Shown one piece after another: positions 1 to 5,644 of a stretch of 8,871 nucleotides of DNA (its first letter is position 1; the number at the start of each line of letters is the position of its first letter). The stretch is from JBCCFW01 sp039029535 (lineage in GTDB: Bacteria > Acidobacteriota > JBCCFW01): positions 1-8,871 of the forward strand of contig JBCCFW010000247.1 of the NCBI GenBank assembly GCA_039029535.1, given 5' to 3'. The notes beneath the pieces were generated by a model that ran no database searches, was not told where the DNA came from, and saw only the letters and a program-made list of their open reading frames with translations. Made by a program: the position numbers and the translations under genes.

Positions 1-88
1 AGTCTTCCATCGCCGGATAGAGGATTTCCTCGACGACCGGGTTGAGGCGATGAATCTCGTCGATAAACAAGACATCTTTCGGCTCAAG
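1..88 (-). pseudogene. ruvB: Fragment of RuvB Holliday-junction helicase (Walker B region), cut at both ends
   Basis: The minus strand encodes about 29 residues containing DVLFIDEIHRL followed by NPVVEEILYPAMED. This is the Walker B (DEIH) segment of RuvB, the AAA+ motor that drives Holliday-junction branch migration with RuvA. From memory E. coli RuvB reads LEPHDVLFIDEIHRL here, so the match starts at the Leu codon at 88-86. The frame stays open upstream to a GTG at 190-188, but those roughly 34 residues bear no resemblance to RuvB: the Walker A half that should precede this segment is absent. The downstream part lies outside the window. The 90 bases are about 51% G+C by hand count, much lower than the rest. 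Either this is a 5'-truncated gene or the contig edge joins unrelated DNA. The identity of the fragment is secure; its biological reality is not. Confidence 0.85.
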
Positions 89-96
89 CACGCTCC

Positions 97-119
97 TCCG
101 ACTCGCCGGGCGAGTCGGA
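97..119. repeat. Perfect 11-bp inverted repeat with a 1-base centre
   Basis: TCCGACTCGCC (97-107) and its exact reverse complement (109-119) are separated by one G. In single-stranded form this gives a stem of about 9-10 bp with a tiny loop. It lies nine bases from the point where RuvB similarity stops, and about 110 bases downstream of the last gene of the minus-strand operon. It could be a terminator without a T-tract for that operon or a sequence that promoted a rearrangement or chimeric join. Confidence 0.6.
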
Positions 120-181
120 CCAGCAAGGCGCGACCGTTCCACCGACTGGCCATCTTCCCCGATGACATCGAACCCTGCCCA

Positions 182-226
182 ACTGGCCACTCAACCTGCC
201 ATCAGGAACCGATCAGCCTGGCCAGT
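182..226 (-). terminator. Weak inverted repeat after the small-membrane-protein operon
   Basis: An 8-bp inverted repeat (ACTGGCCA at 182-189, TGGCCAGT at 219-226) starts a few bases downstream of the stop codon of the 71-residue protein on the minus strand. The loop is long (29 bases) and no T-run follows, so a terminator role is only a possibility. Nothing else is seen in 120-230 apart from another ACTGGCCA at 145-152. Confidence 0.2.
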
Positions 227-230
227 CCCT

Positions 231-446
231 TCACCTACCGCTACCCGAGCTCGGCAGGGTCGGACCGTCGGGTAGCAGGCAAGCGCCGACGAACAGCAGG
301 CCACCTCCTGCGACCATTCCCCAACTGGTCACCAGCGACTCGCGGAAAGCCTCATCGACCAAGAACCAGGCCCCCAATCCGGCCAATCCGAGACCGATGA
401 CCTGCAGTCCCGTCCGAAAGAGCTCCGGCATGATGATCTGCGACAT
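231..446 (-). CDS. Small two-helix membrane protein (71 aa), unknown function
   Basis: I do not recognise a family. The protein starts MSQIIMPELFR and has two hydrophobic stretches, about residues 11-29 (GLQVIGLGLAGLGAWFLV) and 42-58 (SWGMVAGGGLLFVGACL), joined by a short charged loop (DEAFRES). The tail is Pro/Ser/Gly-rich. It is therefore probably a small inner-membrane hairpin. The ATG at 446 is chosen because GGAGGG (461-456) lies nine bases upstream; a longer reading from 566 would run backwards over the neighbouring gene and has no better signal. It is the second gene of a minus-strand pair, 26 bases after the stop of the 72-residue protein, so the two are probably co-transcribed. Existence is fairly secure; function is unknown. 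Confidence 0.65.
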   Translation of the reverse strand: MSQIIMPELFRTGLQVIGLGLAGLGAWFLVDEAFRESLVTSWGMVAGGGLLFVGACLLPDGPTLPSSGSGR

Positions 447-472
447 CGTGCTGCACCCTCCTCTCCCCTCAG

Positions 473-691
473 TCAGTAGCGAACGTGCTTGGCGCGCTCC
501 ACCCGAAGGGTCCACCAAAGGCTGACACAGGCGGCCGCTGCGAACGTCAGCAATCCGTCGAGCCAACCGTGCTGAGCCACGGCGAGGCCGACGACGATGA
601 GCAGCCCGGCCCCGATGAATGCGAAGAAGAGAGCCCGAAGCAACGGGAGCGGTATCGGTCGAGTGAGCCAGTCCATGGCGCGACTACGCAT
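473..691 (-). CDS. Small two-helix membrane protein (72 aa), unknown function
   Basis: This small protein has two predicted transmembrane segments, about residues 17-39 (LLRALFFAFIGAGLLIVVGLA) and 46-63 (LLTFAAAACVSLWWTL), and a basic C-terminus (RVERAKHVRY). No family is recognised. Two ATG codons compete: the first (691-689) has GGGAG directly upstream but at short spacing, and the second (676-674, giving MDWLTRP) has no ribosome-binding site close by; the first is kept. It is the first gene of the minus-strand pair and is transcribed away from the Cys-rich protein gene, with 251 bases between the two start codons. Both products look like small membrane hairpins of similar size and may form one complex, which is inference only. 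Confidence 0.6.
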   Translation of the reverse strand: MRSRAMDWLTRPIPLPLLRALFFAFIGAGLLIVVGLAVAQHGWLDGLLTFAAAACVSLWWTLRVERAKHVRY

Positions 692-942
692 GGCTCCCGG
701 TCCGGTTGCACGGAGTCAGGGCCGCGTCAGAGCGCCATCTCGGCTGACTCAGCTCGGCGCAAGCCTCGGAGCGCTCCGCATTCAGGACAGCCCGTGTTGT
801 CCGGGCGCCGGAGCCGGTTCCAAGTTCCCCGCGGCTCGAATCAACGGAGTCGGGGCCACTCCTCCCCAGCGACCGAACCGCCTGCCTTTCCAGCGGCTTC
901 GGGATGTCGCGGGGCAGTCTCGGTGGCCCGAGGGGAACATTG
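692..942. promoter_or_regulatory. Divergent intergenic control region with a 12-bp palindrome
   Basis: These 251 bases separate divergently transcribed genes and must hold both promoters. I see no convincing -35/-10 pair. The clearest element is the perfect 12-bp palindrome CGGAGCGCTCCG at 767-778; a second, GCTGA-C-TCAGC, lies at 743-753. Either could be an operator, but short GC palindromes are common at this base composition. The plus-strand gene has its ribosome-binding site (GAGGGG) just before 943. Confidence 0.3.
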
Positions 943-2478
943 ATGAAGTCCGTCTTGCGCTCTTCGTACGTCCACGTCCTGTTGTTCTGCTGCCTCTCCT
1001 CTCTCGGGGTGACGAGAGCCGGGGCCCAAGTTGAAGCCTGCTGCCTGACTTGGCACAGCTGCCAGGACCTGGAGCCGACCGAGTGCACGAAGAGGGGGGG
1101 AGTGCCTCGTGGCGCAGGGTCGACCTGTGACGAGATCGACTGTCGGGTCCGCGCCTGCTGTCTCCTCAGTGGAGAGTGCGTCGAGCTCGAGCCAGGGGAA
1201 TGCAGCGGGGAGACTGGAACCTCGGCTCCGTTCGGCGTGTTCTGCGAGGACACGACCTGCCCCGACGACATCGGGGCCTGCTGCGCGGGAGATGGGAGTA
1301 CCTGGTGCACTCAGAGGAACGAGGCCGACTGCCTGGCGATGGGTGGTGAGTTCCGGGGAGTCGGACTCGCCTGCGGCGACCTCGACTGCAGCTCAGTGCG
1401 TGCTTGCTGCTTGCCGGACGCGAGCTGTGCGGAGCTCCAGGTCCAGGCCTGCCGCGACGCCGGAGGCTTGTCCGAGAGCGTGGACTCCACCTGCGCCACG
1501 GTGACCTGCGAGCCGTTCCAGGCCTGCTGCATGCCGGGCCACATCTTCAACACCTGCTTCGACGCCCCGGTGAGCTTCTGCCTGAGTGGCAACTGGTGGC
1601 CACTCGGCCCGGGAAGTGAGTGTGCGACGACCGATTGCTATCAAGCCGCCTGCTGTCTTCCCGATGGCAGCTGCACGTCGGCCTCGAGCTCGGAATGCCG
1701 GGACGCAGGCGGCTCCCGCCAGCCGTTCGGCACGGTCTGCGAAACGCACGACTGCACGCTCGTGAGCTGCTGTCTCGAGGGCTCCCGAGGGGTGCGATGC
1801 GAGCAACACACGGCGGCTGAGTGCGTCGTCCTCGGAGGGCTCCCCCAGGAACCGGGAGCCGACTGTGCTGCACTCGATTGCACGGCCGCCCTGGAGCGAG
1901 GCTGCTGTCTTCCAGACGGCACTTGCGCTGCCCTGACGCCGAATACCTGTCGGTCGATGGGCGGCCGTGAGCTCCGGAGCGGATACGACTGCGAGGACGC
2001 CGACTGTTCGCCGGTCCCGTGCTGCTTCGACAGCACCTGCCACGACACCACTCGGCATCATTGTCCGCTCGATGGCGGCGTCATCGACGAGACGGCCACG
2101 AGCTGCAGCGAGGGCGGCTGTCGCAGCCCCGGAGCCGTCCCCAGCGGCACGGAGGCTCGCCCGGGCGACCCGTTGTTGGTCACGAAGGGCGATGGAGACG
2201 AGCTCGTCTTGAGCTGGTCACCGAGCTGCAGCTCGAGCGTCTTCGACCACACCATCCATGAAGGAACGCTCGGCACCTGGTACAGCCATGACGCCGTGCT
2301 CTGCGACGCGTCTCGCATGACCACCGCCACGATCATTCCGGCTCCCCGGAGCAGCTACTACCTCATCGTGCCGGTCACGAGCTCCGAGGAAGGGAGCGCC
2401 GGGCTGGACTCCGAGGGTCGCGAGCGACCGAGCTCCGTCGCTCCGTGCCATGAGCTGCGGGAGCTCGGCTGTCCCTGA
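943..2478 (+). CDS. Secreted protein of nine six-cysteine modules with a C-terminal Cys-Pro-ending domain (511 aa)
   Basis: The ATG at 943 follows GAGGGG at good spacing and opens a signal peptide (MKSVLRSSYVHVLLFCCL...), with likely cleavage after RAGA at about residue 29; an upstream in-frame ATG at 904 would put a non-hydrophobic extension before it. Residues 33-393 are nine tandem modules, each with six cysteines spaced CC-x(4-8)-C-x7-C-x13-C-x4-C, typified by CCLPDGSC and a Gly-Gly about four residues after the fourth cysteine. The 54 cysteines imply an extracellular, disulfide-bonded rod. Residues of about 407-511 form a separate domain (ELVLSWSP, then YYLIVPV, then a Gly/Ser-rich stretch and a terminal GCP) resembling the end of the protein encoded at 3042-4958. 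From memory, such CCLPDGSC arrays occur in Planctomycetota and Acidobacteriota and have no assigned role. Adhesion or cell-surface structure is a guess. A strong hairpin follows the gene. Confidence 0.9.
   Translation: MKSVLRSSYVHVLLFCCLSSLGVTRAGAQVEACCLTWHSCQDLEPTECTKRGGVPRGAGSTCDEIDCRVRACCLLSGECVELEPGECSGETGTSAPFGVFCEDTTCPDDIGACCAGDGSTWCTQRNEADCLAMGGEFRGVGLACGDLDCSSVRACCLPDASCAELQVQACRDAGGLSESVDSTCATVTCEPFQACCMPGHIFNTCFDAPVSFCLSGNWWPLGPGSECATTDCYQAACCLPDGSCTSASSSECRDAGGSRQPFGTVCETHDCTLVSCCLEGSRGVRCEQHTAAECVVLGGLPQEPGADCAALDCTAALERGCCLPDGTCAALTPNTCRSMGGRELRSGYDCEDADCSPVPCCFDSTCHDTTRHHCPLDGGVIDETATSCSEGGCRSPGAVPSGTEARPGDPLLVTKGDGDELVLSWSPSCSSSVFDHTIHEGTLGTWYSHDAVLCDASRMTTATIIPAPRSSYYLIVPVTSSEEGSAGLDSEGRERPSSVAPCHELRELGCP
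1030..2121 (+). repeat. Nine tandem six-Cys modules (protein-level repeat, about 40 residues each)
   Basis: Module first cysteines fall at residues 33, 72, 113, 155, 195, 237, 276, 321 and 360 of the 511-residue protein. All nine keep the last three cysteine gaps exactly (x7, x13, x4); only the gap after the CC pair varies. The DNA is well diverged between modules, so the array is old and not a recent slippage product. Confidence 0.9.
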
Positions 2479-2496
2479 ACCCACGAACGTGCAGCG

Positions 2497-2533
2497 GCCC
2501 TCCGAGCTGGGCGTCGACCCCGGCTCGGAGGGC
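2497..2533 (+). terminator. Strong GC hairpin after the Cys-rich gene
   Basis: Bases 2497-2511 pair with 2519-2533 (15 bp including one G-U pair; core CCCTCCGAGC/GCTCGGAGGG) around a 7-base loop, beginning 19 bases after the stop at 2478. There is no T-run, so it is either a GC-type terminator or an mRNA-stabilising 3' stem. It also marks the point before which the downstream remnant is unlikely to be translated. Confidence 0.6.
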
Positions 2534-2550
2534 GTGGAGCTCGATCGCAG

Positions 2551-3027
2551 GCCATCGAGACCGACGTCGACGCCAGGACGAGAGTCGTCGAGCGTCGGCT
2601 GGGCCGGGCCGTCCATCGCTTCACCTTCCCCGGACGCGCGGCCTCATCGGGGCTGAGCTACACGCGGCGCTTCGAGCGTGGACCGGTGTACTCACTCGAC
2701 GAGAAGAAGGCTCACGAGCTGGTCGGACACTCTCCTCCCTACTACGAGGGCACCGCCATCTCGCCGACCCATCCCGTTCGGCGGCTCACGATCGTCGTCC
2801 GCTTCCCTTCCGGCTACTGGCCCGAGGACGTGAGCAGCCACACATGGCCGCTGGTGCTGGTCCCGGGAGTGGGTGACGACGCGATGGAGGTCACCCTGTC
2901 TCCGCGTCAGCTCAGGCTCGAGCGCGATCGCAAGCGATCGACCCTGCGCCTCCGGGTCCGCCATCCGCCGCTCGGCTTGCAGTTCGGGCTGTCGTGGCGG
3001 CTTCCAGAGCGCTGGCATTCATCCTGA
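2551..3027 (+). pseudogene. Start-less remnant of a gene, about 158 codons, C-terminal beta-rich domain
   Basis: Frame 1 is open from the stop of the Cys-rich gene (2478) to TGA at 3025-3027. From about 2551 the third codon positions become strongly G/C-biased and the translation reads like a folded domain: VHRFTFPGRA, LSYTRRFERG, then residues rich in Tyr/Pro (HSPPYYEGTAISPTHPVRRL), a strand LTIVVRFPSGYWPEDV, and an ending LQFGLSWRLPE. I recall similar C-terminal domains ending in a YGLSWxLP-like strand in bacterial signalling or conflict-type proteins, but cannot name the family. No ATG or GTG occurs before GTG at 2686, which lies inside the domain and has no good ribosome-binding site. The front of the gene therefore seems lost. 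The stop lies only 14 bases from the end of the convergent propeller gene. A short real protein from 2686 (113 aa) is the alternative. Confidence 0.55.
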
Positions 3028-3041
3028 GCACGAGGGCGACG

Positions 3042-4958
3042 TCACGGACAGGGAACGCCGGGCATCGCATCCAGGCCGCTGCGTGGGTTTGCCGCCCCGG
3101 TCGAGCTGCCCCAGGAGCCGAGCGCACAGGCGTTGCTCGAACGCACGAGAAGATAGGACGAGCTCTCCGGTAGCAGTGAGGTCGTGACCTCGACTTCGGG
3201 CGCCGCCATCACGAGACAGGTCGTCTCGGCGAAGCTCCCGCTCGCATGGAGCGCGTCGAGGTCTCCCACCAGCACGTCGTGGACCGCCGAAGAGCCCAGC
3301 TCGGCCAGGGCCGTCCAGGTCACGAGCTCGCTCCCCACACGAAGCTCGGTCCTCGCCGACGGCCACTCGCCCGCCGTCGGATCCAGGTCGTCGCAGTCGC
3401 AGGCTTCGCCGACGTCGTCATCGTCCGCATCGACCTGGTCGTCATTGAAGTCCAGGGGACAGTTGTCGCAGGCCGCACCGAGACCATCGGCATCGGGATC
3501 GAGCTGCTCCTCGTTGGCAACGCCGGGACAGTTGTCGCAGGCGTCATCGATGCGATCGAAGTCGGCATCCGTCGCTCCGCAACGTTCGAAGACGAGAGCG
3601 AAACCGGTGTGGAATCCCAGCAGGCCGTCGCCGGCCACGATGACGTCTCCGGAGAGGGCCAGGTCGGTCCCCAACAGGAACGCAGGCGTCGAGAGGTCGG
3701 CGCGGAGCTTGACCACCCGGCCCCAGGCATCGGGACCACCAACATCACGACGGAAGACCGAAACGGTGCCTCTCCAGGACTCACCCTCGCGAGGGTCGAG
3801 ATCCTCCATCGAGGCTCCGATGGCGAGCACGTCCCCTTCCAACGCGAGGCTCTCCCCGAAGGCCGAGATCGACTCGCGTGGTGCACCGGAGTTCAGGATT
3901 CGGTCCACTCGGCCCCAGGCATCGGGACCACCTGCATCCCGGTAGTAGACGTAGGCTGCACCGCTGGGACTGAAGGGAATCTGGGCGACCGGCGCTCCGA
4001 CCACGATCACGTCACCCGACACCTCGACGGCACGGCCGAAGCTGCGTGGCGCCTCGTCCTCGGTGAGCACGGCCACCGCGCCCCATGCCTCGGGTCCACC
4101 GGCATCGCGGTCGTAGACGCGTGCCTTGCCCAGCGTGTCGGCACCGACGAGCTCGCGGGTACCGACGACCACGACGTCGCCGGAGACCGCGACCCGGGTG
4201 CGATCGATGGTGACCATGGGATCACTAGTCGTGAGCCTGGCGACCCGAGTCCAGGCCATGCCCCCGCCGGAAGCCCGGCGGAACACGTGAGCGGCGTCGC
4301 TTGCACCAGCGACGATGAGGTCTCCGTCGACGGCAACGCTCGAGCCGAAGCCCTCGCTTGACCGCGCGTCCTCGACCACCAGCTTGGCGACCTCGTCCCA
4401 GGTGCCGGTCTCACCGGAGCCCCGGGCGTACACGTGGACGGCTCCGGCATCGACCGCTGCTTCGTCATCGGACGGAGCGCCGATCACGACGAGATCGCCG
4501 GACGCTGCGACGTCGGCGCCGAACCAGGACTCCCACCCATCCGTGGTCTCGATGACCTGCACCTCGACCCAGCCATCGGGCGACGCGTCCGATCGCTCGT
4601 GAAGATGGACTCGACCCGGTGTCCACGAAGCGGTCACCATCACCCGCCTCGACACGGCCACGGCCCGGCCGTGAAGCCTGTTGGTGGACGGTTCCCACGA
4701 CACGTCCGGACACGCATCACAGGCATCGCCTGATCCATCGGCGTCGCGGTCGTCTTGCATGGGGTTGGGCTCGCAGCGGCAGTTGTCGAGCTCGTCGTCG
4801 ACACCATCGCCGTCCAGGTCCGCCGCACCGAACCGTCCGATCTCACGCTCGAGAGGCTGCTCAGCCTGCTGGGCCTGGGCTGCCTGACTAGCGAGCCCAG
4901 CGAGCAAGAGCAACGAGAGGCTTCTCCAGCCCCGAAGGTCGGCTGCGACTCCGAACAC
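3042..4958 (-). CDS. Secreted seven-bladed FG-GAP propeller protein with TSP3 repeats and Cys-Pro-ending C-terminal domain (638 aa)
   Basis: The preferred start is GTG at 4958-4956, preceded by GGGGGAGG at 5-base spacing; it gives a standard signal peptide (h-region SLSLLLLAGLA, cleavage near AQA at about residue 29). The ATG at 5018 adds 20 non-hydrophobic residues without a good ribosome-binding site. Domains in order: a thrombospondin type-3 calcium-binding repeat (residues 47-84, DLDGDGVDDELDNC); seven FG-GAP-type blades (about 95-460) with cores such as FGADVAASGDLVVIGAP, each ending in a hydrophobic strand like HVYAR, three followed by GGPxAWG; two more TSP3 units (about 462-525); and a C-terminal domain (about 530-638) with a VLVGDLDAL motif, SYLLVRSSN and a terminal PCP. 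The seven blades should form an integrin-alpha-like beta-propeller stabilised by calcium. Likely an exported cell-surface or adhesive protein; ligand unknown. It ends 14 bases from the remnant on the other strand. Confidence 0.9.
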   Translation of the reverse strand: MFGVAADLRGWRSLSLLLLAGLASQAAQAQQAEQPLEREIGRFGAADLDGDGVDDELDNCRCEPNPMQDDRDADGSGDACDACPDVSWEPSTNRLHGRAVAVSRRVMVTASWTPGRVHLHERSDASPDGWVEVQVIETTDGWESWFGADVAASGDLVVIGAPSDDEAAVDAGAVHVYARGSGETGTWDEVAKLVVEDARSSEGFGSSVAVDGDLIVAGASDAAHVFRRASGGGMAWTRVARLTTSDPMVTIDRTRVAVSGDVVVVGTRELVGADTLGKARVYDRDAGGPEAWGAVAVLTEDEAPRSFGRAVEVSGDVIVVGAPVAQIPFSPSGAAYVYYRDAGGPDAWGRVDRILNSGAPRESISAFGESLALEGDVLAIGASMEDLDPREGESWRGTVSVFRRDVGGPDAWGRVVKLRADLSTPAFLLGTDLALSGDVIVAGDGLLGFHTGFALVFERCGATDADFDRIDDACDNCPGVANEEQLDPDADGLGAACDNCPLDFNDDQVDADDDDVGEACDCDDLDPTAGEWPSARTELRVGSELVTWTALAELGSSAVHDVLVGDLDALHASGSFAETTCLVMAAPEVEVTTSLLPESSSYLLVRSSNACALGSWGSSTGAANPRSGLDAMPGVPCP

Positions 4959-4963
4959 GACGT

Positions 4964-4971
4964 CCTCCCCC
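4964..4971 (-). promoter_or_regulatory. Ribosome-binding site deciding the GTG start of the propeller gene
   Basis: On the minus strand GGGGGAGG lies five bases before GTG 4958-4956. The ATG 60 bases upstream has no comparable purine run at working distance, so this site, together with the signal-peptide geometry, argues for the GTG start. Confidence 0.7.
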
Positions 4972-5048
4972 ACGAAAGGCAGCCGCTCTCGTGACCCACG
5001 GAAGAGCGACCCACCCATTGAACACCAAGGAGCCCTCTCCTTGCCTCA

Positions 5049-5062
5049 CCGGTGTTCACCGG
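5049..5062. repeat. Palindrome CCGGTG-TT-CACCGG upstream of the propeller gene
   Basis: A perfect 6+2+6 inverted repeat about 90 bases upstream of the GTG start on the minus strand. Its position between the end of the glycine-rich peptide gene and the propeller gene suits an operator, but no partner protein is known. Confidence 0.3.
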
Positions 5063-5084
5063 ACCCGACCTCCCCCCGCAGCGG

Positions 5085-5119
5085 CGACTCCACGGTGCGA
5101 GCGTCGAACCATGGAGTCG
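5085..5119 (-). terminator. Hairpin downstream of the glycine-rich peptide gene
   Basis: An 11-bp stem (CGACTCCACGG at 5085-5095 with CCATGGAGTCG at 5109-5119, one G-U pair on the minus-strand transcript) around a 13-base loop, 12 bases after the stop codon at 5132. It would separate this gene from the propeller gene further along the same strand. There is no T-run. Confidence 0.45.
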
Positions 5120-5131
5120 GAAAAGACAGGG

Positions 5132-5407
5132 CTACTTGCCGAGCGCCTTCTTGATGGCTCCGATGATCAGCAGCAGCACGCTGCCGCCGACGCCACCCGA
5201 GGCGATGCTGCCGATGATGCCCATGAGATCCATGCCGCCGGAGCCTGCCGAGATGCCGAGCATGCCGAGGAGCTGACCGCCGAGACCTCCTCCGAGGATG
5301 CCCACGATCGAGTTGCCGAGAGTGCCGAGGCTGAAGCGGTCCAAGATGGAACCAGCGAGGTTTCCGCCCACGGCGCCGCTGATGAGCTGGATGATCAAGG
5401 GCAACAT
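5132..5407 (-). CDS. Glycine-rich hydrophobic small protein (91 aa)
   Basis: The start MLPLIIQLISGAVGG at 5407 follows AGGA at good spacing (CAGGAGAACGAC before the ATG); an upstream in-frame ATG at 5560 would read through the promoter region. About 25 of 91 residues are glycine, arranged in GxxG and GGG runs with Leu/Ile between (SIVGILGGGLGGQLLGMLG, then GGVGGSVLLLIIGAI), ending in a basic KKALGK. There is no cleavable signal peptide, so it is probably a membrane-inserted or pore-like glycine-zipper peptide. Similar small proteins starting with LxxLISGAVGGNxAG exist in many bacteria from memory, without an assigned function. It is monocistronic, bounded by a hairpin downstream and a sigma-54-like promoter upstream, and divergent from the DUF2975 operon. 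Regulation by an enhancer-binding protein is inferred from that promoter. A bacteriocin-like or stress-membrane role cannot be excluded. Confidence 0.75.
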   Translation of the reverse strand: MLPLIIQLISGAVGGNLAGSILDRFSLGTLGNSIVGILGGGLGGQLLGMLGISAGSGGMDLMGIIGSIASGGVGGSVLLLIIGAIKKALGK

Positions 5408-5479
5408 GTCGTTCTCCTGAAGCTGAGGAAGACCGTCGTGCCGACGTCTTCTCGAGATGGCGTTGGGACTGACGAGAAG

Positions 5480-5496
5480 TGCAAGGCCAGTGCCAG
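5480..5496 (-). promoter_or_regulatory. Sigma-54 (RpoN) -24/-12 promoter of the glycine-rich peptide gene
   Basis: On the minus strand the bases read CTGGCACTGGCCTTGCA, matching the RpoN consensus YTGGCACGRNNNTTGCW at all specified positions but one, with the GG and GC elements at the obligatory spacing. The start of transcription would be near 5469, giving a leader of about 60 bases before the ATG at 5407. Promoters of this class need an AAA+ enhancer-binding activator; none is encoded in the window, and I see no clear upstream activator site. Confidence 0.7.
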
Positions 5497-5598
5497 CAAG
5501 CGAGAGCCTGAAGGCCACGGAAACCGGAACCCGATGACACGCTGACCGGTCGGAGATCACCCGCTCAGGTGCCGTTTCCTCTTCAGCGCATGGCGCAG

Positions 5599-5633
5599 CT
5601 TATCGAAAAGCGATAACATCGATTTTCGATAAG
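5599..5633. promoter_or_regulatory. Tandem palindromic operator in front of the DUF2975/XRE operon
   Basis: CTTATCGAAAA (5599-5609) is an exact reverse complement of TTTTCGATAAG (5623-5633), with CGAT-AAC-ATCG at the centre. The same stretch can be read as two overlapping sites of the form TTATCG-N5-CGATAA: TTATCGAAAAGCGATAA (5600-5616, perfect) and ACATCGATTTTCGATAA (5616-5632, two mismatches), with centres 16 bases apart. It is markedly AT-rich for this genome and lies just before the ribosome-binding site of the membrane-protein gene. The obvious ligand is the Cro/CI-type regulator encoded second in the operon, so this is probably an autoregulatory operator. Confidence 0.8.
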
Positions 5634-5644
5634 GGAGGTCATCG

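Noticed and set aside
145..226. Three copies of ACTGGCCA or its complement at near-equal spacing
   Set aside because: The core TGGCCA is a short palindrome that is frequent in GC-rich DNA, and the third copy is offset by two bases when the 7-base core is compared; not strong enough for a regulatory claim.
50..400. Open frame of 116 codons on the plus strand
   Set aside because: Arg/Pro-rich, no ribosome-binding site, overlaps the RuvB fragment and the end of a membrane-protein gene on the other strand.
1393..2061. Open frame of 222 codons on the minus strand
   Set aside because: It is antisense to the six-Cys modules, and its Arg/Ala-rich product follows from their codon pattern.
3246..4361. 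Open frame of 371 codons on the plus strand
   Set aside because: It is antisense to the FG-GAP propeller gene, which has clear blades and domain order; the plus-strand product is low-complexity without a recognisable domain.
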